From Paenibacillus sp. yr247 (GTDB lineage: Bacteria > Bacillota > Bacilli > Paenibacillales > NBRC-103111), in the NCBI RefSeq assembly GCF_900103825.1, contig NZ_FNIF01000010.1, forward strand, positions 108,745 through 172,744: DNA of 64,000 nt, in the 5' to 3' direction. Below, piece by piece: positions 8,098 to 18,692 of the stretch. Position 1 is the first letter of the stretch. The number at the start of each line of letters is the position of its first letter. The notes under the pieces were generated by a model, which was not told the DNA's origin, ran no database searches, and worked only from the letters and a program-made list of their open reading frames with translations. Both the position numbers and the translations under genes were made by a program.

Positions 8098-9768
8098 TTA
8101 TTTTTTTGTCTCGTACCAAGCATTAACTTCTTTTGTAATATCATTACCACCGAGATTTTTCCAATCGTTTACAAACTTATCGAATTTGTCCAATGAATTC
8201 CCCAAAATAATATTGGTAAACGTCTCAAGTTCCAGCTTTTTCAATGTTGCTTGCCTTTCCACCATGGTAGGGGTCGGCGGACCGTAATACTCATTAGACA
8301 TTAATGGAAGTTCTTTGTCCCTGTATTTACGTTGGATCTCCAATGATCCGTTATTGCCGTAAATTTTTTCGTAATTCCAAAGTGACCGATCTCCATTCAT
8401 GGCCTTCTTTAGATTGCCCAAATGCTGTTTGTCTACCGTATCCAATTTAGACTCATCTCCGGTTTTGATCGCATTAAGGATCAGCTCACGCCTTTCCATC
8501 AGTCTCTTTAGAACAGTTCCTCCATTAATGGCCCGGTAATGAAAGAGTGCGATGCCTTCAGGGCTTGTATGGTGAGTCTCTACCGCTGCGCGGGGGCTTT
8601 CGATTTTTTCCAATGTGAGATTCAGCAGCTTGATTACTGCTTCGGGATTTTTAACCCCTTTTTTCACAACAAAGAATTGATTAAAGCTCAGTGGGTTCTG
8701 AGCTGCTGCTGGAGAACCATCAATCGAAGGGAACGGGTATGCCTGCCAATCCGCTTTCGGATCATTTTTGGCGTTGTTCAGTAGAGGCCCGTCAGGATTG
8801 ACAAGAGCACCATAATACAAGCCGGCTTTCCCTGAAGAAACAAGCTCCTGTGCCTTGGCAGAATTCTTGACGCCGAATTCCGGGTCAATCTGTCCGTCTT
8901 TATACATTTCTTGCAATTTGGCCAGAGCCGCTTTCATCTCCGGTTGTACACTGCCATACACCAATTTACCGGAACTATCTTTTGTCCAAATGCCCTGATA
9001 AGCGTGAAAGCTATTCACAAAACCTTCAAGATCAACCCAGTAGTCCCATAAGTTCATGGATGCCCCAAGTCCATAGGTATCCTTCTTGCCATTTCCATCA
9101 GGATCTTGATGGGTAAAAGCACTTGAAATCTTAAAAAGATCCTGCATCGTCTTAGGTTCCGGCAAGTTCAACTTTTTGAGCCAATCGGTACGTACCCACA
9201 GCACTCTGTTAGTAAGGGATTGACTGGGAGGAATAGCCATCAATTTGCCGTCGAAGGTCGCTGCCTTTTTCGCGATCGGACCGTTTTCAATCATTTCCTT
9301 TGTAAAAGGCGCAGCATACTTATCATATAATTTTGTTAGATCTTCCAGTTTCCCTCCTTCAACAAGCTGCTTCAATTGAGTTGCGTTCACCTTGAAAAAG
9401 TCAGGCAAATCACCACTCGTAATTGTGAGATTCAATTTGGAGTCGTATTGATCTTCATTGACGATCCATTGATTGCTCAGCTTAATTCCAAGTTCATCTT
9501 CGTACGTTTTATACCAAATGTTATTGTTAAGATCTTCTCCTGTTTTAAAGGACATTGATGAAGAAAGCCACCTTACGGTCGATAACTGAATAGGCGGGTC
9601 ATATTTGCCTAACGGATTTAAATTCTCCTGCTTCTGCTGAGTGTTTTGCTGGTTGTCTTTGCTAGGATTTTTTGTTTCTTGAGCGCTTTCATTTGAATTG
9701 CTGCAAGCTGACGCAAAAATCAATAACAACACGATGAGAAGATTTAAACTCGCCTTCCATTTTTTCAT
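8098..9768 (-). CDS. Extracellular sugar-binding lipoprotein (LplA/YtcQ type)
   Basis: Solute-binding component of 556 residues, anchored outside the membrane. The start is ATG 9768 (GGGGGAAAGG just upstream) rather than a codon 18 nt earlier. A signal peptide with a hydrophobic core LLIVLLLIFASAC ends in a lipobox-like ASAC with Cys at about 22. A Ser/Asn/Gln-rich linker follows, then a family 1 binding fold with the calcium-like loop DPDGNGKKDTYG. It is encoded just after its two-component system and before both permeases. The length fits LplA-type proteins (500-560 residues). Confidence 0.9.
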   Translation of the reverse strand: MKKWKASLNLLIVLLLIFASACSNSNESAQETKNPSKDNQQNTQQKQENLNPLGKYDPPIQLSTVRWLSSSMSFKTGEDLNNNIWYKTYEDELGIKLSNQWIVNEDQYDSKLNLTITSGDLPDFFKVNATQLKQLVEGGKLEDLTKLYDKYAAPFTKEMIENGPIAKKAATFDGKLMAIPPSQSLTNRVLWVRTDWLKKLNLPEPKTMQDLFKISSAFTHQDPDGNGKKDTYGLGASMNLWDYWVDLEGFVNSFHAYQGIWTKDSSGKLVYGSVQPEMKAALAKLQEMYKDGQIDPEFGVKNSAKAQELVSSGKAGLYYGALVNPDGPLLNNAKNDPKADWQAYPFPSIDGSPAAAQNPLSFNQFFVVKKGVKNPEAVIKLLNLTLEKIESPRAAVETHHTSPEGIALFHYRAINGGTVLKRLMERRELILNAIKTGDESKLDTVDKQHLGNLKKAMNGDRSLWNYEKIYGNNGSLEIQRKYRDKELPLMSNEYYGPPTPTMVERQATLKKLELETFTNIILGNSLDKFDKFVNDWKNLGGNDITKEVNAWYETKK

Positions 9769-9864
9769 GCCTTTCCCCCTTAACAAGAGTAATCATTCAT
9801 GGATGCATCCTTAACTTCATAATAGATTCAATGCGCTTCAAGGAAAATGACCTGTTGTTTACAT

Positions 9865-11541
9865 TTAGCGCTTTTCATTGACTTGTTTGTTCATTTGAAT
9901 GTCCCTATATTCCTGCGGTGATAAATTGGTTTTGCTTCTAATAAATCTCGCGAAATATGATTTCGATTCGAATCCAACGGCATGGGCGATTTCTTGAATT
10001 TTCATATTGGAGTGTTCCAATAACATTTTAGCTTTGTTGAATTTCACCTCGTTAATATAGTCCGACAAACCTTGCCCTGAAATTTGTTTGTAAAGTCGGC
10101 TTAGATATGAAGGGTTTAAGTAAACCACTTCCGCAAGTTTCGTCAATGAGAGATCTCCGCCCAGGTGGGTTTCTACGTAGTTGTTTACCCGTTGAACAAT
10201 ATGAAGCTTCTGTTCCTCCTGTTTTATTTTTTGCCAGGAAAACAGCAGAACAGCCGTTTCATTCAAATATTGGACGGCATCATCCCATGTCGCATGATGT
10301 TCCAAATGCATCAGCTTGTTTATATCTATTTGGGGCGCAATGATTTCAGACAGGTTTAAGCGATTGAGGTAAGATAGAAACATAAGAGAGATGGAATAAT
10401 AAATTTCCGACAAGACGTAATAGCTGCTTTCCTTCCTATTTTTTTCAATGAAATCTTGTAGTGACTCGAAGAACTCTGACTTTTTTCCACATTCCAAATG
10501 GAGCTGTAGAGCTTTAACAGGAGTTAACACTGCGGAAGCATACTGTTTATTTTGCGATACAGCGTTATCAGGGGACAATTCGTAACATTCATCGGTTATC
10601 AGCATTTCATTGCCATATCCAAGCCCCCAGGTCATCAAGCTTTTTAAGTTTATAAATCTTTCAGGTACGACTTCCCAATCATATGGCCTACGGCTAGTGA
10701 CAAAAGAGAGGGATAGCTTTAATAGCTCTTTGCAAGTGTCCTGAATGTTTTCCATCATACCATCGATGAATCTAACTGTTTTCTCAATCAATTCCGGTGA
10801 CGTCTGTCCATCCATCCCCTCCTGTTTTGGTTGAATGAGTAAAACAAATTTGGATCGATCATATACAACGAAGATCAGAGAATAACCGATCAAGTTTTCT
10901 TCAACTATATTTTGAACTGCATAAAGTAGCAGGGATTGATCCTTTGACGTGATGCTTTCGTTCCAATGATCAATTCTACCCAATACCAGCATGACCGGTG
11001 CACGAGCGTTTAGACGTATATCCAGCTCTTCAAATCTTTGTGCTAATGTACGATAGGATGCTAATTGCCCTTCCAGCAGATGCAGTAAAAAATCCTTACG
11101 CAGGACAGGCATGCTTAAATAAAATTGTTCCTTCGCATTTTCAATTAGCTGCTCTCTTTGAAGCTCTTTAGACAAGATAGAGGCAGCTCTTTTTATGGCG
11201 TCAATCACTTTATGATCTCCGTCGATTTTTAACAAATAATCAAATCCACCATTTCTAAGCGCGGTTTGAGCATAATCAAAATCATTGAACCCCGATAAAA
11301 AAATGACTTTACAATGAGGCCATTGCTCGTTGATCAGTTGCTGCAGCTCAAGTCCACTCATTCCCGGCATACGGATATCGCTCAGCACAATATCTAATTT
11401 GACTCTCGGAAGCCACTGAATCACTTCTTGCGCAGAGTAAGCACAAATTATATCCAGTTCCAGACCTCCGATTTGTTGGAATACGTCATGTAACCCTTGT
11501 ACAATGTGCTTTTCATTATCAACGATTAATAATCGGATCAT
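9865..11541 (-). CDS. YesN-type response regulator with AraC DNA-binding domain
   Basis: Response regulator of 558 residues. The N-terminal receiver carries D55 as the phospho-acceptor (IVLSDIRMPGMSG). A long middle region follows, and a C-terminal AraC/XylS domain has two helix-turn-helix motifs (LTKLAEVVYLNPSYLSRLYK and IQEIAHAVGFESKSYFARF). Its ATG is one base after the stop of the histidine kinase, so the pair is co-translated. It is expected to switch on the adjacent importer operon when the kinase senses an extracellular sugar. Confidence 0.92.
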   Translation of the reverse strand: MIRLLIVDNEKHIVQGLHDVFQQIGGLELDIICAYSAQEVIQWLPRVKLDIVLSDIRMPGMSGLELQQLINEQWPHCKVIFLSGFNDFDYAQTALRNGGFDYLLKIDGDHKVIDAIKRAASILSKELQREQLIENAKEQFYLSMPVLRKDFLLHLLEGQLASYRTLAQRFEELDIRLNARAPVMLVLGRIDHWNESITSKDQSLLLYAVQNIVEENLIGYSLIFVVYDRSKFVLLIQPKQEGMDGQTSPELIEKTVRFIDGMMENIQDTCKELLKLSLSFVTSRRPYDWEVVPERFINLKSLMTWGLGYGNEMLITDECYELSPDNAVSQNKQYASAVLTPVKALQLHLECGKKSEFFESLQDFIEKNRKESSYYVLSEIYYSISLMFLSYLNRLNLSEIIAPQIDINKLMHLEHHATWDDAVQYLNETAVLLFSWQKIKQEEQKLHIVQRVNNYVETHLGGDLSLTKLAEVVYLNPSYLSRLYKQISGQGLSDYINEVKFNKAKMLLEHSNMKIQEIAHAVGFESKSYFARFIRSKTNLSPQEYRDIQMNKQVNEKR

Positions 11542-11542
11542 T

Positions 11543-13297
11543 CTACGTGTTCCCCCGTATCGGAATCGTTATTGTGACCTTTAAACCGCCCAATCCGCTT
11601 CTGGAGATAACCAGATCTCCTTCATTACCGAACTTCATTTTCAGCCGCCTGTAAACATTGAGTATGCCGCTTCCTTCATTATCCAATTTGGAATTGGTCT
11701 GAACCGATTTCAACATATGTAAAGATTCATCAGTCACTGGATCCCCGTTATCTTCGATATGAATATGCAGTAGATGTTCGTTTACGTCCATTTGGATGCT
11801 GATCAACCCTTTTCTCTGTAAATCCTCTAATCCATGTTTATAACAGTTTTCGATCAGCGGTTGAAGTATCAGCTTGGGCACGTATAAACCTTGTGTATCT
11901 TGCGGCGGATCGGGGAATTCAACGTAAATATGGTCTTCAAAACGAATACATTGTATTTCCACATAAGCCCGGGCGTTTTGTATTTCTTCCTCCAATTTCA
12001 CCTCATCCGCGCTTTTGGTAATAAAATGAAAATACTTCCCAAGATTCTGCGTCAAATGAGCTACCTTCTCCATCTCCTGCATTTTGGCCATTCGGTATAA
12101 GTTATAAAAGCTGTTGTATAAAAAATGCGGATTAATTTGGGACTGAAGTTGACGAAGCTCCGCGAGATGAACACGATACTTTTGCTCATACACTTCTTCA
12201 ATCAATGTCTTAAGCTTCTGTACTGTAGAATTAAATTGCCTGTATAAGTAACTAAATTCATCTTTGCTTTTATGTTGGATAGAAAGCTCAAAGTCTCCTT
12301 TCTCTAGATTACGAAATGCTCGTACTAACTTGCTCAAAGGTTGGTGAATCAATTGATATATCCAATAAGATGCGATAACAATAATGAAAACGGATACAAC
12401 AGAAAGCATCCAGAACCAGTTATTAAATTGGCTTAATGGTTTTAATACTTCTTTTTCCGGCACCGACATCATTAAGGTAATTCCCAACGTACCTGATTTT
12501 TCGAATGAAACCATATTATTTTGCTCACCTTTGCGTAATGAATGGATCCCCGCGCTCTTACTGTTCTCCATTTCCTTACCACGAATAAGTTCCTTAAACT
12601 TGTCCATTATGGATGGATCATTAACGTTTGAGATATACCAATCCAATTGATCACTTACTATCATTACACTTCCATTTCCCTCGATAGGAAACTGCTGCAG
12701 CATTTTCAGCAGTGCATTTTGGGAAATCTCAATACATAACACATAATTGGGATCCCGTTTCTCCATCACCAATTGTTCTGGAAATGCTAGATTGATGAAT
12801 ATGCGATCATTCCAGTTAAAGAATGGAGAAGAAGACAAATCAGTTATGGCTTGAAATGCTTTCCATTCGTCCTGATTCATTGTCTCATACAAATTATTCG
12901 CAGAGATGACCTTATTAATTTGCGGGATGTAAGCCGACACATTCAGGATGTAGCTGTTGGCGTCCCGCACTAAGATCAATCGTTTTTGCAGCCGGATTAT
13001 GGCATCTTTTTTCTCCACTTCTGTCATGATTTTCGAAGTAAGACTTAGTTTCTCGAGGTCCTCGTCAGCTGTATACTGCTGAAGCTGCTTAATCGTTTTC
13101 GAAAATTCAAGTTCCAGCGAACTTAAATAAAAGTGAACTTTGGATTGCATGGATTTGGAAATTTCTACTTTGAATTGACTTGCTCCTGCTTCATTAATTT
13201 TTATTCCTATCCAGTAAAGAGGCATTATGATAATTAAGAAAGTAAGCACTAGTTTATGGTAGATAGAGAAATGAGGGGTATAACGCTTGGCAATCAT
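11543..13297 (-). CDS. YesM-type membrane sensor histidine kinase
   Basis: Sensor kinase of 584 residues: a first transmembrane helix (about 16-32), an extracellular sensing region to about residue 285, a second transmembrane helix (about 295-315), HAMP, a phospho-acceptor region with SQINPHFLYNSFYNLY, and an ATPase domain with the N box (LIENCYKHG) and the G box IEDNG. This is the LytS/YesM class. GGAGAG precedes ATG 13297. It heads the operon of regulator, lipoprotein, permeases, PhyH and dehydratase. The signal is probably the imported saccharide or its binding protein, by analogy. Confidence 0.92.
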   Translation of the reverse strand: MIAKRYTPHFSIYHKLVLTFLIIIMPLYWIGIKINEAGASQFKVEISKSMQSKVHFYLSSLELEFSKTIKQLQQYTADEDLEKLSLTSKIMTEVEKKDAIIRLQKRLILVRDANSYILNVSAYIPQINKVISANNLYETMNQDEWKAFQAITDLSSSPFFNWNDRIFINLAFPEQLVMEKRDPNYVLCIEISQNALLKMLQQFPIEGNGSVMIVSDQLDWYISNVNDPSIMDKFKELIRGKEMENSKSAGIHSLRKGEQNNMVSFEKSGTLGITLMMSVPEKEVLKPLSQFNNWFWMLSVVSVFIIVIASYWIYQLIHQPLSKLVRAFRNLEKGDFELSIQHKSKDEFSYLYRQFNSTVQKLKTLIEEVYEQKYRVHLAELRQLQSQINPHFLYNSFYNLYRMAKMQEMEKVAHLTQNLGKYFHFITKSADEVKLEEEIQNARAYVEIQCIRFEDHIYVEFPDPPQDTQGLYVPKLILQPLIENCYKHGLEDLQRKGLISIQMDVNEHLLHIHIEDNGDPVTDESLHMLKSVQTNSKLDNEGSGILNVYRRLKMKFGNEGDLVISRSGLGGLKVTITIPIRGNT

Positions 13298-13491
13298 CGT
13301 TTACTCTCCTACAATTATTTATGTATGACCATGGATGAAGCTGATAAAGCTGTTTCCATTATATACTATAAAGTAAGGGTTATAACACAGCAGGACTGCC
13401 GAGTAATCGGCAGCCCCAAGTTTTTTTTGAACCACAGTTCTCGTTAGTTTAGTAAATTGGAGGGACGGGTAATATCGCAACCCTGACCTCC
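13298..13491. promoter_or_regulatory. Intergenic region: inverted repeat and weak promoter before the kinase operon
   Basis: An inverted repeat CTGCCGA-GTAA-TCGGCAG (13396-13413) is followed on the plus strand by a run of eight T about 7 nt later; it resembles a terminator for plus-strand transcription, where no gene is seen. On the minus strand a TATAAT lies in the stretch RC of 13352-13372, upstream of the kinase, without a good -35. Both readings are tentative. Confidence 0.35.
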
Positions 13492-14628
13492 TTAGATATT
13501 ATACTTCGATGCACGCACTAAACGTGCTACATTCATTGCCGTTTGAAATAGCAATTTTTCGGCGTTCTGCATTGATTCACTGAGTGAGATCGGCCCCAGT
13601 GCGATGGAATGACAGCTTACAAAATAATCGTACAGTTGTTCGTAACCGTTCCCCAGCCCTCCTGAAATCAGTATGGCTTTAACTGTATGTTCTTTGGCCA
13701 ACTTAGCAACATGGAATGGGAGCTTTCCATAAAGTGTTTGAAAATCGCTCTGGCCTTCCCCCGTTATGACCCAATCAGCACTTTTTATTTTATTAGCCAA
13801 TCCAGCGGCCTCCGTCACAACGCGCGCACCTGAAACCATTTGGGCATCCAACATAAGTAAAGCAAATCCAAGTCCGCCGGCAGCTCCCGCTCCAGGCAGA
13901 TCTCGTAGCTGCAAACCAATTTCGCCTTCGATCAATTGAGCATAAGCATTCAAGGAAGCATCTAACTCCGATATCTGCTGCTTCGTCGCCCCTTTTTGCG
14001 GTCCAAATATAAAGGAGGCGCCTTTGGGGCCGCATAACGGATTGTCCACATCGCTCGCAATAATAATATTGCATTCTCTTATTCTGGGATCCAGCATACT
14101 GAGGTTCACAGTTTGAATATGTTTTAAGGATGCGCCAATCGGAGTCACGCTTTGACCACCGCTGTCGAGGAAAATCCCCCCCAAGGCCTGCAGCATTCCC
14201 AGTCCGCCATCGTTGGTTGCACTGCCACCTAGTCCAATAATAAATCTCCGGTAACCCTGATCCATTGCATGGAGAAGAAGTTCCCCGACACCGTAACTTG
14301 TAGTCATCAGCGGATTTCTTTGGTGCTCCGGGATCATTGGCAATCCTGCAACTTGCGCAATTTCGATGACCGCTGTCACTCCGTCCCCCAACACTCCATA
14401 GTTAGTGATGACCGGTTGCATCAGCGGTCCGGTTGCATTGGTCTCCACTTTTACTCCATGCGATGCATACAGTAAAGCATCCATAGTTCCTTCACCTCCG
14501 TCGGCCATAGGAACCATTTCTACTGTTGCTTCTGGAAAAACTGTATGCCAAGCATTTTTGATGGTGATAGCAACTTGTGATGCCACCAAACACCCTTTAT
14601 AAGAATCCGGCGCTACAACAATATGCAT
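13492..14628 (-). CDS. glxK: Glycerate kinase (GlxK/GarK family)
   Basis: Glycerate kinase of 378 residues, phosphorylating D-glycerate with ATP. The N-terminus IVVAPDSYKGCLVASQVA and the segments MVPMADGGEGTMDAL and FIIGLGGSATNDGGLGM are family signatures, and the length (about 380) is normal. AAGGGG precedes ATG 14628. It is the last gene of the run with FAH hydrolase, malate synthase G, malic enzyme and a YciI protein. With the glyoxylate/hydroxypyruvate reductase encoded at 29.9 kb it would feed glycerate into glycolysis. Whether the product is 2- or 3-phosphoglycerate is not decided by sequence alone. Confidence 0.92.
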   Translation of the reverse strand: MHIVVAPDSYKGCLVASQVAITIKNAWHTVFPEATVEMVPMADGGEGTMDALLYASHGVKVETNATGPLMQPVITNYGVLGDGVTAVIEIAQVAGLPMIPEHQRNPLMTTSYGVGELLLHAMDQGYRRFIIGLGGSATNDGGLGMLQALGGIFLDSGGQSVTPIGASLKHIQTVNLSMLDPRIRECNIIIASDVDNPLCGPKGASFIFGPQKGATKQQISELDASLNAYAQLIEGEIGLQLRDLPGAGAAGGLGFALLMLDAQMVSGARVVTEAAGLANKIKSADWVITGEGQSDFQTLYGKLPFHVAKLAKEHTVKAILISGGLGNGYEQLYDYFVSCHSIALGPISLSESMQNAEKLLFQTAMNVARLVRASKYNI

Positions 14629-14692
14629 AAACTACCCCTTCCTCGAAATCTTGAAGTTCATATTGTGGTCGGAAAAAACAGAGAAGATGCAC

Positions 14693-14968
14693 TCACTTGT
14701 TGGAGTCGCCTAGAACGATTTCCCATTCGTGAATTTCGAAACCTCTTGCTTTGTAAATCACATACGGGTCTTGCTCAACAAAACGCTGCACCTGTTCGAA
14801 CGATTCCGCCATGTAAATCACCAACCCGCCAGCCCCGTCTAGGAAACGTCCGTTTGCAAATATTTTTCCCTCTTCTCTCAATTTAGCAAGATATTCGAGA
14901 TGCTGTGGACGATATTCAACGCTTTTTTCCGGACTGAGCATGGGTAAAAAAACTACGAAATATATCAA
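14693..14968 (-). CDS. YciI-family small protein
   Basis: Protein of 91 residues with the YCII ferredoxin-like fold: IYFVVFLPM at the N-terminus, RPQHLEYLAKLREEGKIFAN in the middle and DPYVIYKARGFEIHEWEIV at the end; the conserved His and Asp are present. The start is a TTG at 14968, placed by GGAGGAGA eight bases upstream; there is no in-frame ATG at this position. It sits between malic enzyme and glycerate kinase. YciI proteins are often found beside catabolic enzymes, with dehydrochlorinase- or lactone-related activity suggested for some, but no function can be assigned here. Confidence 0.82.
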   Translation of the reverse strand: MIYFVVFLPMLSPEKSVEYRPQHLEYLAKLREEGKIFANGRFLDGAGGLVIYMAESFEQVQRFVEQDPYVIYKARGFEIHEWEIVLGDSNK

Positions 14969-15045
14969 ATGATCTCCTCCATTTCTATGGAAAAAAGGCA
15001 CTCCGCCAATAGTCAAAAGCCGAGTGCCTCAATTTCTAACGATAA

Positions 15046-16488
15046 TTAATTTGTACTAATCTGCGACAATTGTTTCGAGACTTTAAATTCTGGCGGTATT
15101 CGGCGAGCTACACCGGATTGAATGGCGGCCCATATAACTTGATCCCGAATTTCCTGTACAACCTTCTCATTAAAAATGGAAGGAATGATATATTGTTCAT
15201 TTAATTCCTCGTCTGATACGGTTAATGCGATTGCCCGGGAAGCAGCTAATTTCATCTCCTCGTTAATTTCACTCGCTCTGCAATCAAGGGCTCCACGAAA
15301 TATACCCGGAAAACAAAGTACATTATTGATTTGGTTTGGAAAGTCGCTTCGTCCGGTGGCAATCACTCTGACATGTGGCCCGGCCACTTCAGGGTCTATC
15401 TCAGGGGTTGGATTCGCCATAGCAAATACGATAGGATCGCTGGCCATACGACAAACATCTTCCACTTTTAACACATTCGGTCCAGAAACACCTATGAAGA
15501 CATCCGCACCTATCAAAGCGTCTGACAGGCTTCCTGTCAAGCCTTCCGGGTTAGTGTGCAGCGCTACCCAATCCCACAATGAATTGTCGTATGAAATGCC
15601 GCGCGTCAAAATGCCTTGACGATCTACGGCAACTATGTCAATGGCTCCTGCCCCTAAAAGCATTTTAATGATGGATACACCAGCTGCACCGATGCCAACT
15701 ACGACGATCCGGATATCCTCCATTCTTTTTTTGGTTAAACGCAAGGCATTAATAATCCCGGCTAATACAACAACAGCTGTCCCATGTTGGTCATCATGGA
15801 ACACAGGAATATCCAACTCTTCCTTAAGGCGAGATTCGATCTCAAAGCATCGCGGAGAGCTTATATCTTCCAAATTGATTCCACCAAAGGCTGGTGCAAT
15901 ATTCTTAATCGTCCGTATGATATCTTCCGTATCTTTTGTATCTAAACAAATTGGAACTGCGTCAACACCAGCCAATTGCTTAAAAAGCATAGCCTTACCC
16001 TCCATCACAGGCATAGCAGCTTCAGGACCTATGTCTCCCAAACCGAGAACAGCCGTCCCATCGGAAATAACAGCAACGGTATTGCGTTTTATTGTCAGAG
16101 TAAATGCTTTATGTGGTTCTTCATGAATCGCCATGCATACTCTCGCTACCCCTGGTGTATAAACTTTCGATAGATCATCCCTGTTTTTCACAGGTATCTT
16201 AGGTTGGATTTCTATTTTACCCCCTAGATGAACTAAGAAAATGGGATCCGATATATGATGCAATACAACACCTGGCAGCAATCTGATTTTATCCGTCATC
16301 AATCCAACGGCCTGCTCCCCAAGATTGACCGTAATATCTCTCGTTGTTGATTGTTTATCCGATCGAATCACATCAATTGCTACTATATCTCCTCCGGCAA
16401 GACTTACGACATTAGCCATTTCACCGAAGGTTGTCACTTTTTGGTCCAGTTCAATACGCAAAATAATGCTGTTGGATGAGGATTTCAA
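15046..16488 (-). CDS. NAD(P)-dependent malic enzyme with N-terminal ACT-like domain
   Basis: Oxidative decarboxylation of malate to pyruvate. The 480-residue protein has an ACT-like N-terminal domain (about 1-80), then the malic domain with the catalytic region [11 protein letters not shown], the lysine region [12 protein letters not shown], the metal-site region [14 protein letters not shown] and [13 protein letters not shown], and a Rossmann domain with VVVGIGAAG. The start is TTG 16488, overlapping the malate synthase stop as TTGA; GAGGGAGAG is correctly spaced inside the upstream gene, so translation is coupled. Glyoxylate made into malate by GlcB would be converted here to pyruvate. Confidence 0.92.
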   Translation of the reverse strand: MKSSSNSIILRIELDQKVTTFGEMANVVSLAGGDIVAIDVIRSDKQSTTRDITVNLGEQAVGLMTDKIRLLPGVVLHHISDPIFLVHLGGKIEIQPKIPVKNRDDLSKVYTPGVARVCMAIHEEPHKAFTLTIKRNTVAVISDGTAVLGLGDIGPEAAMPVMEGKAMLFKQLAGVDAVPICLDTKDTEDIIRTIKNIAPAFGGINLEDISSPRCFEIESRLKEELDIPVFHDDQHGTAVVVLAGIINALRLTKKRMEDIRIVVVGIGAAGVSIIKMLLGAGAIDIVAVDRQGILTRGISYDNSLWDWVALHTNPEGLTGSLSDALIGADVFIGVSGPNVLKVEDVCRMASDPIVFAMANPTPEIDPEVAGPHVRVIATGRSDFPNQINNVLCFPGIFRGALDCRASEINEEMKLAASRAIALTVSDEELNEQYIIPSIFNEKVVQEIRDQVIWAAIQSGVARRIPPEFKVSKQLSQISTN

Positions 16489-18665
16489 TATATTTCTCTC
16501 CCTCTAGCCTTGAATTCCATGCGTCTGCGGTGCAAAATTGGCTCGGTGTAACCGTTTGGTTGTTCATACCCTTTGAAAACCAGCTCACAGGCGGCTTGAA
16601 ATGCCACAGAGTGATCAAAATCCTCAGCCATAGGGCGGTATGCGCGATCACTGGCATTCTGCTCATCCACCACTTTAGCCAAACGCTTCATGGTCTTTAG
16701 TATCTGGTCTTCCGAGCAAATCCCATGGTGAAGCCAGTTTGCCATGTGTTGACTGGAAATGCGCAGTGTGGCGCGATCTTCCATCAATCCCACGTTGTTA
16801 ATATCCGGCACTTTGGAGCACCCAATCCCCTGATCTATCCAACGAACCACATAGCCAAGTATACCTTGTGCATTGTTATCTAGTTCCTGCTGAATTTCCT
16901 CAGGGCTCCATTGCGGGTCTTTAACTACTGGAATTTCCAATATATCCTCTAGAAAATCTCTACTAGTTTCTTTCAATTTGTTTTGAACTTCGTTTACATT
17001 AATTTGATGATAATGAAGTGAGTGCAATGTTGCCGCTGTGGGTGAAGGTACCCAAGCGGTATTACAGCCTGCTTCCAGATGCCCTACTTTCTGCTTCAAC
17101 ATTTCCTTCATCAGGTCAGGCATGGCCCACATGCCTTTACCGATCTGAGCTCGACCTTGCAAGCCACAAGCTAAACCTATGTTCACGTTCGATTGTTCAT
17201 AGCCTTGCAACCAGCTTGATGACTTCATGTTATTCTTACGAATCATTGGTCCTGCTTCCATGGAAGTATGCATTTCGTCACCCGTTCGATCCAAGAAACC
17301 AGTATTAATAAATACAATTCGATCCTTCACTTGACGTATACAAGCTTTCAAGTTTAAAGAAGTACGGCGTTCCTCATCCATAACACCAATTTTAATTGTA
17401 TTGCGTTCCAGGCCGAGCATATCTTCAACACGATTAAACAGTTCATTAGCAAAAGCCACTTCTTCGGATCCGTGCATTTTTGGCTTCACAATATATATGG
17501 AGCTTTTGCGAGAATTTTGATATGGACTGTTTCTCAAGAGATCGTGCTTAGCAATGAGGCTAGTCACAGCAGCATCTAAAATCCCTTCGGGGATCTCCTG
17601 ACCGTCCCGGTCTAATACAGCATTAATCGTCATCAAATGTCCAACGTTACGAACAAATAAGAGTGAACGCCCAGGTAAGCTAAATTCCTCTCCTGCGAGG
17701 GATGTGTAGATTCTATCAGGATTCAAGGTTCGTATAACGGATTTGTTACCCTTTAGGAGGTTAGCGAATAGGTTTCCTTTCATTAATCCTAACCAGTTCC
17801 TGTACACCAGTACCTTATCCTCTGCATCCACAGCAGCAACAGAGTCTTCACAATCCATAATGGTCGTCAGCGCTGCTTCCATAAGGATGTCTTTAATGCC
17901 TGCCTGATCCGTTTTGCCGATCGGATGACTTCGATCAATTTGGATTTCAAAGTGCAGCCCGTTATTGGTTATTAATATGGCGGAAGGCTCTTCTGCCTGT
18001 CCCTGATAGCCCACTAGCTTAGAAGCATCCTTGAGACCAATAATTTGCCCATTACTAAGTGATACAGACAATTGACCATCTACGATCGCATACATCACAG
18101 CTTCTTTATGTGAATTTCCCATTAATGGCGCCGCTTTATCCAGGACCCCCCTAGCGTATGCAATGACTTTCTCGCCACGAATCGGATTATAAGTAGCTGT
18201 ACGTTCACCGCTTCCTTCATCATCAATAGCATCAGTTCCGTATAGAACGTCGTAAAGGCTTCCCCAGCGGGCATTTGCGGCATTAAGAGCATAACGGGCG
18301 TTATTTACCGGGACGACTAACTGCGGGCCTGCTTGCAAGGCAATTTCATTGTCTACCCCTTGGGTAGTAATTTGAAAATCTTCTACTTTCGACTCCAGAT
18401 AGCCAATTTCATGCAAAAATGATTTATACTTCTCGAATTCAACATTTTCTTTATTTTCCTTATGCCATTCATTTAACAGCTTTTGAAGTTCATCTCTCTT
18501 GGCTAATAATGCCCTGTTTTTTGGTACTAACTCGTGGATCAAGTCATCTAAATCAGACCAGAACTGCTCACGCGTCAAACCGCTGTCAGGAAGAGCTTCT
18601 GAATTTATAAACTGATAGAGAACCGCAGCAACCTGTAGATTACCTACTTTTATATATTCGTTCAT
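16485..18665 (-). CDS. glcB: Malate synthase G
   Basis: Condenses glyoxylate with acetyl-CoA to malate. At 726 residues it has the G-isoform length (E. coli GlcB is 723), with the inserted domain around [20 protein letters not shown]. Core regions include [50 protein letters not shown] and the active-site part [28 protein letters not shown] precedes ATG 18665. No isocitrate lyase is encoded nearby, so the enzyme serves exogenous glyoxylate rather than the glyoxylate shunt, as is usual for isoform G. It is translationally coupled to malic enzyme. Confidence 0.96.
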   Translation of the reverse strand: MNEYIKVGNLQVAAVLYQFINSEALPDSGLTREQFWSDLDDLIHELVPKNRALLAKRDELQKLLNEWHKENKENVEFEKYKSFLHEIGYLESKVEDFQITTQGVDNEIALQAGPQLVVPVNNARYALNAANARWGSLYDVLYGTDAIDDEGSGERTATYNPIRGEKVIAYARGVLDKAAPLMGNSHKEAVMYAIVDGQLSVSLSNGQIIGLKDASKLVGYQGQAEEPSAILITNNGLHFEIQIDRSHPIGKTDQAGIKDILMEAALTTIMDCEDSVAAVDAEDKVLVYRNWLGLMKGNLFANLLKGNKSVIRTLNPDRIYTSLAGEEFSLPGRSLLFVRNVGHLMTINAVLDRDGQEIPEGILDAAVTSLIAKHDLLRNSPYQNSRKSSIYIVKPKMHGSEEVAFANELFNRVEDMLGLERNTIKIGVMDEERRTSLNLKACIRQVKDRIVFINTGFLDRTGDEMHTSMEAGPMIRKNNMKSSSWLQGYEQSNVNIGLACGLQGRAQIGKGMWAMPDLMKEMLKQKVGHLEAGCNTAWVPSPTAATLHSLHYHQINVNEVQNKLKETSRDFLEDILEIPVVKDPQWSPEEIQQELDNNAQGILGYVVRWIDQGIGCSKVPDINNVGLMEDRATLRISSQHMANWLHHGICSEDQILKTMKRLAKVVDEQNASDRAYRPMAEDFDHSVAFQAACELVFKGYEQPNGYTEPILHRRRMEFKARGREIY

Positions 18666-18692
18666 TTAGTTGTCTCCCTCTTTTTTTATGTA

